A stretch of DNA of 64,000 nt from Clostridia bacterium. GTDB lineage: Bacteria; Bacillota_A; Clostridia; Oscillospirales; Acutalibacteraceae. This document shows positions 26,801 through 34,596 of this stretch, piece by piece (position 1 is the stretch's first letter; the number at the start of each line of letters is the position of its first letter). The notes beneath the pieces are model-generated. The model did no database searches. It worked only from the letters and a program-made list of their open reading frames with translations, and was not told the origin of the DNA. The stretch spans positions 62,001-126,000 of the forward strand of contig JAFSFH010000012.1 in the NCBI GenBank assembly GCA_017435305.1, written 5' to 3'. A program made the position numbers and the translations under genes.

Positions 26801-27309
26801 GCGTATTGTGTATGGTGGACGCCGTCCGCATCCAGAATACCAAGTCCGGCGCCAAGATGGCCTACGTCCAGTTGGAGGATCTGTACGGCGCTATAGAAGC
26901 CGTGGTGTTCCCCAAGACGCTGGCGCAGTATGAGGCGCTGATTCAGCCGGGGCAAGTGATTTTGGTCACCGGACGGCTGGACATTCAGGAAGAAAAAGAG
27001 CCCAAGCTACTGGTGGAGCGGGTGGAATCGGTGCCGGAGCAGGCGCCCCCCATGCCCGCCGACACCAACCCCGCGCCCAACCCCCGCGCCGGTCTGTATC
27101 TGCGGCTGCCCAGCCAAAGCGGCAAGGAGTTTGAAAGCGCTTACAATGCTGTAACCACCGCCCCCGGCACCCTTCCGGTGTATATCCGTTTTGTGGACAG
27201 CGGCAAGATGGTGAAGGCGCCGAAGGAGTGGTGTGTGACCCCCAATGAGGGGCTGCTGACCCAACTGAAAGAGGTGTTGGGCGAAAGCAACGTAGCGATG
27301 GTAGAGTGA
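23824..27309 (+). CDS. dnaE: DNA polymerase III subunit alpha
   Basis: 1161 residues, the usual DnaE length. N-terminal PHP domain (HLHVHTEYSLLDGA, VTDHGTMYG), polymerase core with GPGRGSGAGSL and the catalytic aspartates in PDFDVDFC, helix-hairpin-helix region, and a C-terminal OB fold (VRVLCMVDAVRIQ...MAYVQLEDLYG). Start chosen at ATG 23824 after AAAGGAGG; the longer frame to 23785 lies inside the upstream hairpin element. In Clostridia PolC shares replication with DnaE; PolC is not in the window. A cre-like palindrome lies near the 3' end. Confidence 0.97.
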   Translation: MNNFVHLHVHTEYSLLDGACRIPALVARAKALGQTALAVTDHGTMYGVIDFYKECKKQGIRPILGCEVYVAARSLTDKVHGPDSEYHHLVLLCENEVGYQNLLKLVSTAWVDGFYIKPRVDHKLLEQHHEGLIALSACLAGEIPHAIARSDFGAARRLTQWYAATFGEGNFYLEIQDHGLPEQKEVNGAIIRLAREMNIPLVATNDVHYIEKEDAQMQQVLTCIQTATTLDQPSPLNFETEEFYLKSADEMAALFPSCPDALENTVKIADRCAVDIEFGQVKLPAFDSPGGDSNAYLEQLCRDGLRRLYGDNPDKEVTDRLEYELSVIRRMGYADYYLIVADYVNYARTHDIPVGPGRGSGAGSLCAYCMGITLIDPLKYGLLFERFLNPERVSMPDFDVDFCTEKRQQVIDYVIEKYGADRVAQIVTFGTMKAKAAVRDVARVMGLPYAVGDKVSKLIPGDFKITLERALEESDKLRDLRDSDPQVKTLIEMAQKVEGMPRNASVHAAGVVIAPKPVCEYVPLCMNHEAVATQYPMNNLEELGILKMDFLGLRNLTVIADAEKMIQKQHPDFRVADIPLDDKRVYEMLSEGLSDGVFQMESGGLKRVLMQLRPTRFEDLIAVISLYRPGPMDSIPRYIACSRNPKKISYAHPLLKPILEVTYGCIVYQEQVMQILQALAGYSFGRADLVRRAMAKKKHDVMEQERDIFINGLTEDGEVKVEGCVRRGVPAATANKIFDEMATFASYAFNKSHAAAYALVSYQTAYLKCLYPREYMAALLTSVLGSGKVVTYIRECERMGIPVLPPSVNESHADFMVVGDHIRFGLLAVKNIGRSFVDVLVAEREKSGPYTGFYPFCKRLSAHREFNRLGLDSLIRCGALDGLGLNRHQMIKISPLVMDQLDNQSRYAMDGQMGFFDAAEAAGDAPITPPDVAELPFAQLLQMEKEATGLYLTGHPLTPYKDHYRPLRAHRIDRILDAAEEQSDRYRDGSTVRVLCMVDAVRIQNTKSGAKMAYVQLEDLYGAIEAVVFPKTLAQYEALIQPGQVILVTGRLDIQEEKEPKLLVERVESVPEQAPPMPADTNPAPNPRAGLYLRLPSQSGKEFESAYNAVTTAPGTLPVYIRFVDSGKMVKAPKEWCVTPNEGLLTQLKEVLGESNVAMVE
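27132..27145. promoter_or_regulatory. cre-like palindrome within dnaE
   Basis: TGAAAGCGCTTACA fits the CcpA consensus at every position. It is inside the coding region, about 170 bases before the stop; a regulatory role is uncertain. Confidence 0.4.
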
Positions 27310-27342
27310 CACAATATAACTTGCTCGAAAGGAGAGGTAAAT

Positions 27343-27741
27343 ATGGGTGAACTGTATAACCGTTTTGTTGAATTGAAAAAGCAATCCAAGAAAGACTGGT
27401 TTATGGACAAAATGGAATTGATTCAATTTGACCATAACGGCAAATCCTACGAAATCTACTTTCCGAGAAAACGGGCAAACCGCTATTCCGTTATCCACTG
27501 TCAGGACAACACCATCCAATGGGAGCAATGCCCCGTATTGCCGCATTTGGCCGGTCGTCGATACGGGATACGGCAACCCATACTCTCTCTCGGCCCATCC
27601 AAAGACTGTGTGCGGATCGTTGTCATCCTGGGCAAACCCAACAGCATTACCGGTCTTGACGAGGGCATCTTCCGTTCGGTGCACAAATACGATGAGGCGT
27701 ATATCAATGTAATGTCCGAAGCTCGCTTTAGAGAACTATAA
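27343..27741 (+). CDS. Unrecognised small soluble protein
   Basis: 132 residues, no signal or membrane segment, mixed alpha/beta by appearance (LIQFDHNGKSYEIYFPRKRANRYSVI). ATG at 27343 has AAAGGAGAGG upstream and a strong terminator follows, so it looks expressed. It is the last gene of the hprK-dnaE operon, 33 bases after dnaE. Its base composition is less GC-rich than dnaE, suggesting a later arrival. Confidence 0.65.
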   Translation: MGELYNRFVELKKQSKKDWFMDKMELIQFDHNGKSYEIYFPRKRANRYSVIHCQDNTIQWEQCPVLPHLAGRRYGIRQPILSLGPSKDCVRIVVILGKPNSITGLDEGIFRSVHKYDEAYINVMSEARFREL

Positions 27742-27742
27742 C

Positions 27743-27782
27743 AAAAAAACCGCTACCCTGACGGGTAGCGGTTTTTTGTTTT
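27743..27782. terminator. Bidirectional terminator between the operon and the ABC-F gene
   Basis: AACCGCTACCC and CGGGTAGCGGTT pair with A- and T-runs on both sides. Confidence 0.92.
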
Positions 27783-27788
27783 ACTGGC

Positions 27789-29390
27789 TTATTTCATGCC
27801 ATTAGCAGACTTCCACTCGATGTAATCGTCGTAGGTCATCATCTTGTCGATCAGCTTGCCATCCTTAATCTCCATAATGCGGTCGGCCACCGTCTGAATG
27901 AACTGGTGGTCGTAGGAGGAGAACAGCACGTTGCCGGGGAAGTTGGTCAGACCGTCGTTGACGGCGGTGATGGACTCCAGATCCAGGTGGTTGGTGGGTT
28001 GGTCCAGCATCAGCACGTTGGAGCCGTACATCATCATTCTCGACAGCATACAGCGCACCTTTTCACCGCCGGACAGCACCTTCACCGGCTTTAAGACGTC
28101 GTCGCCGGAGAACAGCATCTTGCCCAAAAAACTGCGCAGATAGGTCTCGGTGTTGTCCTTGGAATACTGGTTGAGCCACTGAATCAGGGGCAGGTCCACA
28201 CCCTCGAAGTACTCGGTGTTATCCTTGGGGAAATAGGACAGGCTGGTGGTGCCGCCCCACTTATAGGTGCCCTCGTCGGGCTCCAATTCGCCCGCCAAAA
28301 TCTTGAACAGGGTGGTGGTGGCGATCTCATCCTGACCCACAAAGGCCACCTTGTCGCCCTTATTGATGCGGAAGGAGATATTGTCCAGCACCTTCACGCC
28401 GTCCACCGTCTTGGAGATGCCCTCTACGGCCAGAATCTCCTTGCCGGCCTCGCGGTCCATCTGGAAGCCCACGAAGGGATAGCGGCGGGAAGAGGCAGGC
28501 ATTTCCTCCACCGTCAGCTTATCCAGCAGTTTGCGGCGGGAGGTGGCCTGACGGGACTTGGACTTGTTGGCGGAGAAGCGCTGAATGAAGGACTGGAGTT
28601 CCTTGATCTTCTCCTCGTTCTTCTTGTTCTGCTCCCGCATAATTTTCTGAATCAGCTGGCTGGACTCGTACCAGAAATCGTAGTTGCCCACGTAGATCTT
28701 GATCTTGTTGTAGTCCACGTCCACGATGTGGGTGCACACGTTATTGAGGAAGTGACGGTCGTGGGACACCACGATGACGGTGCCGTCGTAGTCCATCAGG
28801 AAATCCTCCAGCCAACGGATGGAGTCGATGTCCAGATGGTTGGTGGGCTCGTCCAGCAGGATGATGTCGGGGTGACCGAACAGGGCGCGGGCCAGCAGAA
28901 TCTTCACCTTCTGCTTATCGCCCAGAGTGCCCATAATATCATACAGCATACTGTCGTCCAGACCCAGACCGGAAAGGATCTGTCCCGCCTCGGTCTCCGC
29001 CTCCCAGCCGTTCATCTCAGCAAACTCGCCCTCCAGCTGAGCCGCCAGCTCGCCGTCCTCGTCGGTGAAATCCTCCTTGGCGTACAGGGCGTCCTTCTGC
29101 TGCATGATCTCATACAGACGGGGATTGCCCTGGATGATGGTGTCCAGCACGGTCTGGTCGTCGTAGGCGTAGTGATCCTGCTTGAGCACCGACATACGGG
29201 TGCGCTTGTCGATAATGACCTCGCCGCTGGTGGGCTCCAGGTCACCGGACAGGATACGCAGGAAGGTGGACTTGCCCGCGCCGTTGGCGCCGATGACGCC
29301 GTAGCAGTTGCCGGGGACGAACTTCAGGTCCACGTGCTTAAACAGGTCCTGACCGCTGAAATTGATACCTAAATCGGAAACGGTAATCAT
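27789..29390 (-). CDS. ABC-F family ATPase (YkpA/YbiT-like)
   Basis: 533 residues with two ABC ATPase domains and no membrane part. Domain 1: Walker A GANGAGKST, Walker B IILLDEPTNHLD. Domain 2: GQDEIATTT in place of a standard Walker A, signature LSGGEKVRC, Walker B VLMLDQPTNHLD. The linker between them (about 240-300) is the ABC-F P-site tRNA interaction motif region. These factors act on stalled ribosomes; whether this one gives antibiotic protection cannot be told. The first-domain signature reads LGDKQKV and the second P-loop lacks the usual GKST, both seen in the YkpA group. ATG at 29390 follows AGGAGG. Confidence 0.9.
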   Translation of the reverse strand: MITVSDLGINFSGQDLFKHVDLKFVPGNCYGVIGANGAGKSTFLRILSGDLEPTSGEVIIDKRTRMSVLKQDHYAYDDQTVLDTIIQGNPRLYEIMQQKDALYAKEDFTDEDGELAAQLEGEFAEMNGWEAETEAGQILSGLGLDDSMLYDIMGTLGDKQKVKILLARALFGHPDIILLDEPTNHLDIDSIRWLEDFLMDYDGTVIVVSHDRHFLNNVCTHIVDVDYNKIKIYVGNYDFWYESSQLIQKIMREQNKKNEEKIKELQSFIQRFSANKSKSRQATSRRKLLDKLTVEEMPASSRRYPFVGFQMDREAGKEILAVEGISKTVDGVKVLDNISFRINKGDKVAFVGQDEIATTTLFKILAGELEPDEGTYKWGGTTSLSYFPKDNTEYFEGVDLPLIQWLNQYSKDNTETYLRSFLGKMLFSGDDVLKPVKVLSGGEKVRCMLSRMMMYGSNVLMLDQPTNHLDLESITAVNDGLTNFPGNVLFSSYDHQFIQTVADRIMEIKDGKLIDKMMTYDDYIEWKSANGMK

Positions 29391-29431
29391 AATGATTTCC
29401 TCCTTGTGAGGTTATTTACACATACCCGTAT

Positions 29432-29459
29432 AGTATACCATATTAAAAAAGAAATGCAA
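29432..29459 (-). promoter_or_regulatory. Promoter of the ABC-F gene
   Basis: On the minus strand TTGCAT (29459-29454), 16 bases, TATACT (29437-29432). Confidence 0.7.
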
Positions 29460-29473
29460 GATGTGATAAACAC

Positions 29474-29506
29474 CAAAAAAAGCCCGAGGCAACACCTCGG
29501 GCTTTG
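29474..29506 (-). terminator. Terminator of the XRE gene
   Basis: GCCCGAGG/CCTCGGGC stem; on the minus strand followed by TTTTTTT. Confidence 0.88.
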
Positions 29507-29510
29507 TGGG

Positions 29511-29786
29511 TTATTGCGTTTTACGTATCACGGCATCGGGAAATACCGTTGCCTGTATCAGATCGGCAGGATCTACGTCTAATGCATCGGCAATATCAAA
29601 AAAGACCTCCAGAGAAAAGCCGTTAGCCATTCCCGGCGCTTCGATGGCACTCACCAACGAACGACTAATACCTGCTTTCTCTGCCAGTTTCTCTTGAGAT
29701 AGCCCTCGAATCTTGCGCAGAGCGGCAATCGCTACACCCAACTGAATAAAACGGTCACGATTTTTAAACGCTACTTCTTTACTCAT
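29511..29786 (-). CDS. XRE family transcriptional regulator
   Basis: 91 residues, essentially one lambda-repressor-like helix-turn-helix: LGVAIAALRKIRGLSQEKLAEKAGISRSLVSAIEAP, followed by FSLEVFFDIADALDVDPADLI. Such short regulators often control themselves or a neighbour. A perfect 7-5-7 inverted repeat lies 35 bases upstream, and a strong divergent promoter for an apparently non-coding transcript lies beyond it. ATG at 29786 has GGGTGAG upstream. Confidence 0.9.
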   Translation of the reverse strand: MSKEVAFKNRDRFIQLGVAIAALRKIRGLSQEKLAEKAGISRSLVSAIEAPGMANGFSLEVFFDIADALDVDPADLIQATVFPDAVIRKTQ

Positions 29787-29820
29787 TTGCGCTCACCCTT
29801 TCTCCTTCGTCGTATACCTA

Positions 29821-29839
29821 TATTGTACTATTTACAATA
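29821..29839. promoter_or_regulatory. Operator-like inverted repeat upstream of the XRE gene
   Basis: TATTGTA-ctatt-TACAATA, perfect 7-bp arms, the size of XRE-type operators. It lies between the XRE gene and the divergent RNA promoter and could serve both. Confidence 0.6.
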
Positions 29840-29867
29840 CAGTATTTCCGTATTCGAAAGTAAGCAC

Positions 29868-29896
29868 TTGACTATTTTAGTGAGCAGTTGTATAAT
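29868..29896 (+). promoter_or_regulatory. Strong sigma-A promoter with no ORF downstream
   Basis: TTGACT (29868-29873), a 17-base spacer and a perfect TATAAT (29891-29896). Confidence 0.85.
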
Positions 29897-29902
29897 TTAA
29901 TA

Positions 29903-30079
29903 GTCATCTGCCTTCGTTTAGGCCACAGATGCACACCGTTTGACAGCCTCTATACACGCACATCATTTCGGCATAGTCCGACCATCCGTGTCCGACAGTA
30001 AGTCCGCCACTCTAATGTGAGTTTGATACGTATAGAGAGCAACACGGGAAAAGCCACCCTCCATCGGGTGGCTTTTGTT
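29903..30079 (+). ncRNA. Candidate small non-coding RNA
   Basis: A transcript of about 175 bases is defined by the promoter at 29868-29896 and the terminator at 30049-30079. There is no ORF longer than about ten codons. It can fold: CTCTATAC (29948-29955) pairs perfectly with GTATAGAG (30030-30037), enclosing about 74 bases; a 5' ATCTG...CAGAT stem precedes it; CCGTGT near 29985 could pair with ACACGG near 30043. The size would suit 6S-type or trans-acting RNAs, but I do not recognise a known class. Confidence 0.6.
30049..30079 (+). terminator. Terminator of the candidate small RNA
   Basis: AAAAGCCACCC (30049-30059) pairs with GGGTGGCTTTT (30066-30076), followed by GTTT. Confidence 0.85.
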
Positions 30080-30097
30080 TATGTGCACCATTCCCTT

Positions 30098-30223
30098 GCC
30101 TCCCCTTGTCAGGGGAGGTGGCAAAACCGCAGGTTTTGACGGAGGGGTAGTCACAAATCTCGCACAAACAAAACTACCCCTCAGTCTCGCTATCGCTCGA
30201 CAGCTCCCCTGACAAGGAGAGCC
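30098..30223. repeat. Palindromic two-hairpin repeat, copy D
   Basis: The left half has GCCTCCCC...GGGGAGGTGGC, stem 2 AAAACC-gca-GGTTTT and GACGGAGGGGTAGT. The right half has ACTACCCCTC, a CGAGC-type hairpin, GACAGCTCCCCTGACAAGG and GAGCC. Same plan as copies A and B with a different stem 2. Confidence 0.85.
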
Positions 30224-30243
30224 AAGAAAAATGACCAATACAT

Positions 30244-30282
30244 AAAAGTGCCGGAGTTTCAGACGAAACTCCGGCACTTTTA
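30244..30282. terminator. Terminator of the cysE-cysS-mae-mntP operon
   Basis: AAAAGTGCCGGAGTTTC pairs perfectly with GAAACTCCGGCACTTTT over AGAC, ten bases after the mntP stop on the minus strand. Confidence 0.93.
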
Positions 30283-30292
30283 CACATATTTC

Positions 30293-30862
30293 TTACAGTA
30301 TCCCCAGACCCTCCAGCAGAATCTTGACGCCCATCAGCACCAGCACGATGCCGCCGGCGCGTTCTGCCCAGTTGCCAAACCGACAGCCCAGCAGGGCGCC
30401 CAGCTTCACCGCCAGCGCGGAAAGGATAAAGGTGATGACCGCGATGATGGACACCGCCATCAGCATCTCCATCCAGGTAAGGTCAAAGGAGAAGGTGACA
30501 CCCACCGCCAGCGCGTCAATGCTGGTGGCGATAGCCATGGGAATCATCACCTTGGGGGCAAAGGAGCGGGACTGCAGGTCGCAGGACTCCGGCTCAAAGG
30601 ATTCCCGCAGCATATTGCCGCCGATAAGCACCAGCAGCGCAAAGGCGACCCAATGGTCAAAGGCATTGACAAAGTCCGCAAAGGTGCGCCCCAAGGCATA
30701 CCCGATGGCGGGCATAATCCCCTGAAACAGACCGAAATACAGACCCGCGATGGCACAATGGCTCAGCCGCGCCTTACCCACCGCCAGACCCTTACACAGG
30801 GATACGGCGGAGGCGTCCATCGCCAGACCGATGCCGATCATAATCACGTTGAGAATATCCAT
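30293..30862 (-). CDS. mntP: Manganese efflux pump MntP
   Basis: 189 residues, six hydrophobic helices in two threefold repeats, with the conserved acidic pairs GLAMDASAVSLCKGLAVG (repeat 1) and ATSIDALAVGVTFSF (repeat 2). It exports Mn(II). MntP genes often sit behind a yybP-ykoY riboswitch; none can fit here because the gene starts 18 bases after malic enzyme. The ribosome site is AAAAGGAG. Confidence 0.95.
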   Translation of the reverse strand: MDILNVIMIGIGLAMDASAVSLCKGLAVGKARLSHCAIAGLYFGLFQGIMPAIGYALGRTFADFVNAFDHWVAFALLVLIGGNMLRESFEPESCDLQSRSFAPKVMIPMAIATSIDALAVGVTFSFDLTWMEMLMAVSIIAVITFILSALAVKLGALLGCRFGNWAERAGGIVLVLMGVKILLEGLGIL

Positions 30863-30880
30863 AGGGCTCTCCTTTTGATA

Positions 30881-32053
30881 TTACTTTCGCGCCACGCCAC
30901 TGCGGCGAGCGGCGTCTGCCACAGCCGCCGCCACCGCGGGACCCACACGGGGGTCAAAGGCGGCGGGGAGCACGTAGTCGGCGGTCAACTCCTCATCACT
31001 GACCAGCGAGGCGATGGCGGCGCTGGCCGCCAACTTCATCTCCTCGTTGATATCCCGCGCCCGCACGTCCAGCGCACCGCGGAAGATGCCGGGGAACGCC
31101 AGCACGTTGTTGATCTGATTGGGGTAATCCGACCGCCCCGTTCCCACCACGGCGGCGCCTGCCGCCCGAGCGGCGTCGGGAGCGATCTCCGGAACAGGAT
31201 TCGCCATGGGGAACACGATGGCGCCCTCCGCCATAGACCGCACCATATCCTCGGTCACCACATTGGGGGCGGACACGCCGATAAACACGTCTGCCCCCTG
31301 GAGGGCATCCGCCAGCGTACCGCAGATCCCGTCGGGGTTGGTGACCGCCGCTATCTCGTTGTGGGCGGGGTTATCGTAGGTTTCGGCGGCGGTGAGAATG
31401 CCGCATTTATCGCACAGGATCAGGTTGGTGACCCCCATTTTCAGCAGATGCCGCGCAATCGCGATGCCCGCCGAGCCGGCGCCGTTGATAACGCAGCGCA
31501 CGGCGGCAATATCCTTGCCCACCACCTTAAGGGCGTTGATGAGGGCGGCACCCACCACAATGGCGGTGCCGTGCTGGTCGTCGTGGAAGACGGGGATATC
31601 GCACAGTTCCTTCAGCCGCCGCTCGATCTCAAAGCAGCGGGGGGCGGCAATATCCTCTAGATTGATGCCGCCGAAGGAATCGGACAGCAGATACACGGTG
31701 CGGACGATCTCGTCCACGTCCTTGCTCTTAATGCACAGGGGAAAGGCGTCCACGCCGCCAAACTCCTTAAACAGCACACACTTTCCCTCCATCACCGGCA
31801 TACCGGCGGCGGGACCGATGTTACCCAGACCCAGCACCGCCGTGCCGTCGGTGACCACCGCCACCAGATTATGGCGGCGGGTCAGGGCATAGGACAGGTC
31901 GGGATTGTCGTGAATCGCCAGACAGGGCTCCGCCACGCCGGGGGTGTAGGCCACCGCCAGGTCGGCGGCATTTTCCACCTTAGCGCGGGAGGTGATCTCC
32001 AGCTTGCCCGCCCAGTCATAATGCTGCTGTAATGCTTTTTCTTTATCGGTCAT
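30881..32053 (-). CDS. NAD(P)-dependent malic enzyme
   Basis: It decarboxylates L-malate to pyruvate with a Mn/Mg-dependent mechanism. 390 residues, the short bacterial form. N-terminal malic domain: [27 protein letters not shown], metal ligands in [13 protein letters not shown]-terminal Rossmann domain: [15 protein letters not shown], and ASGRSD-like [31 protein letters not shown] at 32053 with CCGGAG upstream, two bases after cysS. Co-transcription with cysE-cysS and mntP is unusual; Mn as cofactor may link it to MntP. Confidence 0.95.
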   Translation of the reverse strand: MTDKEKALQQHYDWAGKLEITSRAKVENAADLAVAYTPGVAEPCLAIHDNPDLSYALTRRHNLVAVVTDGTAVLGLGNIGPAAGMPVMEGKCVLFKEFGGVDAFPLCIKSKDVDEIVRTVYLLSDSFGGINLEDIAAPRCFEIERRLKELCDIPVFHDDQHGTAIVVGAALINALKVVGKDIAAVRCVINGAGSAGIAIARHLLKMGVTNLILCDKCGILTAAETYDNPAHNEIAAVTNPDGICGTLADALQGADVFIGVSAPNVVTEDMVRSMAEGAIVFPMANPVPEIAPDAARAAGAAVVGTGRSDYPNQINNVLAFPGIFRGALDVRARDINEEMKLAASAAIASLVSDEELTADYVLPAAFDPRVGPAVAAAVADAARRSGVARK

Positions 32054-32055
32054 AA

Positions 32056-33453
32056 TTAACTCCGGTGCCACTTGACGCCCTGGGGGGTGTCCTCCAGCAC
32101 GATGCCGCGGGCGGTCAGCTCGTCACGGATGCGGTCGGCCTCTGCCCAGTTTTTATTCTTGCGGGCGGCGGTGCGGGCGGCGATCAGCTCCTCGATCTCG
32201 GCATCATCGTCACCCGCCTGCCCCCGCTCGTAGCAGAAGCCCAGCACGTCGGTCAGCTGGTCAAACAGCGCCTGACCGCACAGAATAGAGCCCTTGGTGG
32301 CGGCGGGATCGGTGAGCAGCACGTTGATGTCCTTGACCAGCTCAAACAGCGCCGCAATACCGTCGGCGGTATTCAGGTCGTCGTCCATGGCCTCGATGAA
32401 CTGGTTGCGGCGACCCTCCACCTTGGCGGCGAAGGCGGCGTCCGCATCTCCCTCGGGGGCGTTGCCCAGGGCGAAGTCCATAGCGTTCTTACAATTATAC
32501 AGTCGATCCAGCGCGTTAATGCCCTGCTGGATGATCTCGGTGTTGTAGTTGATGGGCATACGGTAGGAAGAAGAAATCAAGAAGAAACGGATGGCCTCAT
32601 AGCCGTACACCTGAGCCACGTCACGGACGGTGAAGAAGTTATTCAGGGACTTGGACATCTTCTTATTGTCCACGTTGATGTAGCCGTTGTGCATCCAGTA
32701 GCGGGCAAAGGGCACGCCGTTGCAGCACTCGCTCTGGGCGATCTCATTCTCGTGGTGGGGGAAGATCAGATCCTGACCGCCGCCGTGGATGTCGATGCTC
32801 TCACCCAGATAGCGGCGAGCCATGGCGGAGCACTCAATGTGCCAGCCGGGGCGACCGTCGCTCCAGGGGGAGGGCCAGCTGGGCTCGCCCTCTTTGGCGG
32901 CCTTCCACAGGGCAAAGTCCAGGGGATCCTCCTTCACGTCACCCACGGCAATGCGGGCGCCGGACTCCAGATCGTCGATGGGCTGATGGGACAGCTTGCC
33001 GTACTCGTCAAACTGACGGGTGCGGAAATACACGTCCCCGTTTTCGGCGCGGTAGGCATACCCCCGCTCCACCAGGCGGGAGACGATGTCGATGATGGTG
33101 TCGATGTTCTCGGTGGCCTTGGGGTGGGTGGAGGCCTCACGGACACCCAGGCCCTTGGCGTCGGTCCAGAACTCGGCGATGTATTTCTCCGCCACCTGCT
33201 GATAGGTGATGCCCTCCTCGTTGGCACGGCGGATGATCTTATCGTCGATGTCGGTGAAATTCTGCACGAAATTCACCTCATACCCACGCCATTCCAGATA
33301 CCGCCGCAGGGTGTCGAACACCACCAGCGGGCGGGCGTTGCCGATGTGGATGAAATTGTAGACGGTGGGACCGCAGGCATACAGACGGATCTTGCCCTCC
33401 TCAATGGGGATCAGATCCTCCTTCTGTCGGGTCATGGTATTATATACACGCAT
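32056..33453 (-). CDS. cysS: Cysteinyl-tRNA synthetase
   Basis: Class I synthetase, 465 residues. Motifs: [16 protein letters not shown] (HIGH, zinc cysteine), [20 protein letters not shown], and [11 protein letters not shown] (KMSKS). Charges tRNA-Cys. It follows cysE by 13 bases, the Gram-positive cysE-cysS pair, under the upstream T-box. Confidence 0.97.
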   Translation of the reverse strand: MRVYNTMTRQKEDLIPIEEGKIRLYACGPTVYNFIHIGNARPLVVFDTLRRYLEWRGYEVNFVQNFTDIDDKIIRRANEEGITYQQVAEKYIAEFWTDAKGLGVREASTHPKATENIDTIIDIVSRLVERGYAYRAENGDVYFRTRQFDEYGKLSHQPIDDLESGARIAVGDVKEDPLDFALWKAAKEGEPSWPSPWSDGRPGWHIECSAMARRYLGESIDIHGGGQDLIFPHHENEIAQSECCNGVPFARYWMHNGYINVDNKKMSKSLNNFFTVRDVAQVYGYEAIRFFLISSSYRMPINYNTEIIQQGINALDRLYNCKNAMDFALGNAPEGDADAAFAAKVEGRRNQFIEAMDDDLNTADGIAALFELVKDINVLLTDPAATKGSILCGQALFDQLTDVLGFCYERGQAGDDDAEIEELIAARTAARKNKNWAEADRIRDELTARGIVLEDTPQGVKWHRS

Positions 33454-33466
33454 TGTTTTGTCCTCC

Positions 33467-34090
33467 TTACGCTTTATTCTCTAGTTCTTGGATGCGCTCC
33501 TCCAGACGGCGCAATTCCTGCGCCACCGGGTCGGGGATGTGGATCTGATCCAGATCCTGCACCTTTTCCCCGTCGCGGCGCACCACCCGGGCGGGGATGC
33601 CCACGGCGGTGCAATTGTCGGGGATGTCGGTGAGCACCACCGCGCCGGCGGCAATGCGCACGTTGTTGCCGATGGTGATGGGGCCCAGCACCTTTGCGCC
33701 GCTGCCCACCATCACGTGGTTGCCCAGGGTGGGGTGACGCTTGCCGGTGTCCTTGCCGGTGCCGCCCAGAGTAACACCCTGGTAGATGGTGCAGTCGTCG
33801 CCGATCTCGGTGGTCTCGCCGATCACCACACCGGTGCCGTGGTCGATAAAGAAGCGACGCCCGATGGTGGCGGCGGGATGTATCTCGATGCCGGTGGCGC
33901 GCACGCACCGCTGGCTGACCCAACGGGCCAGGAAAAACAGACGGTGACGGTACAGCCAGTTGGCGCGGCGGTGGGACCGCAACGCCTTATAGCCATTGTA
34001 CAGCGCCCACGCCTCAAAATTTGAACGGGAGGCAGGGTCTCTGTCCCGTATGGTGGCAATGTCTTCTCGTAGGCGGTCAAACATAGGCAT
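33467..34090 (-). CDS. cysE: Serine O-acetyltransferase
   Basis: Makes O-acetylserine for cysteine synthesis. 207 residues: short helical N-terminus, then left-handed beta-helix hexapeptide repeats with [38 protein letters not shown] and a C-terminal tail with coiled-coil character ([18 protein letters not shown]). Two ATGs, 34090 and 34084, follow AGGAAGGGG; the second has better spacing. First gene of the operon, directly after the T-box terminator. Confidence 0.95.
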   Translation of the reverse strand: MPMFDRLREDIATIRDRDPASRSNFEAWALYNGYKALRSHRRANWLYRHRLFFLARWVSQRCVRATGIEIHPAATIGRRFFIDHGTGVVIGETTEIGDDCTIYQGVTLGGTGKDTGKRHPTLGNHVMVGSGAKVLGPITIGNNVRIAAGAVVLTDIPDNCTAVGIPARVVRRDGEKVQDLDQIHIPDPVAQELRRLEERIQELENKA

Positions 34091-34105
34091 ACCCCTTCCT
34101 ATAAA

Positions 34106-34374
34106 ATAAAAACACCTCCGTTACCCCTGTATGGGGTAACGGAGGTGAGAAAAAACTCACGGTTCCACTCCGTCATTCACTCAGTAGGCACCCATCAGCG
34201 CCCTGCCGGATAACGGTGGCATTCCGCCGTCGGATACTGGGGACAACCCGTTCCCCGACGGAGCGGATGGGTGCATTTCTCCGTGTCGTGCGCCAGGGTG
34301 CTTACAGCCAAGGGCGACCCCTCTCTGTCACGCCGTGTCGCGGATACTTCTCCCATCCATCGCTTTTTTGCTAT
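34106..34374 (-). promoter_or_regulatory. Cysteine T-box leader
   Basis: On the minus strand: AGAGAGGGG (stem I bulge), specifier region GAGAAATGCACCC with codon TGC (34275-34273, Cys), the T-box sequence AGTGGAACCGTG (34169-34158), and a strong terminator CACCTCCGTTACCCC/GGGGTAACGGAGGTG (34147-34113) followed by TTTTTATTTT. Uncharged tRNA-Cys would stabilise the antiterminator and switch on cysE-cysS-malic enzyme-mntP. Confidence 0.92.
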
Positions 34375-34380
34375 ACTATC

Positions 34381-34408
34381 ATTATATACGGATTTTCCGA
34401 TTTGTCCA
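34381..34408 (-). promoter_or_regulatory. Promoter of the T-box operon
   Basis: On the minus strand TGGACA (34408-34403), 16 bases, TATAAT (34386-34381). Confidence 0.75.
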
Positions 34409-34481
34409 CTACTTTTTTGCATTCTTTTACAGTTTCGCCAATTCTGTTCAGAAACCGTTGAGGAAATCGGGTTGCCGTTAT

Positions 34482-34579
34482 CGGTGAGATGTTTTTTCGC
34501 CGAGGAGGTCAAAAAACGCAGTGAATACTGTATGTATTAACGAGTATTTGGGACAATGTCGGCGGATAAACAGCCACCG
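34482..34579 (+). repeat. Core-hairpin repeat, copy 3 (beside pgsA)
   Basis: Outer stems CGGTG (34482-34486) with CACCG (34575-34579) and CGCCGA (34498-34503) with TCGGCG (34559-34564). Core: GGTCAAAAAACGCAG, hairpin GTGAATAC-tgtat-GTATTAAC, then GAGTATTT. It lies between the T-box promoter and the end of pgsA, a 190-base gap with no gene. Confidence 0.6.
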
Positions 34580-34596
34580 AGAATGGTGAACAAGAT

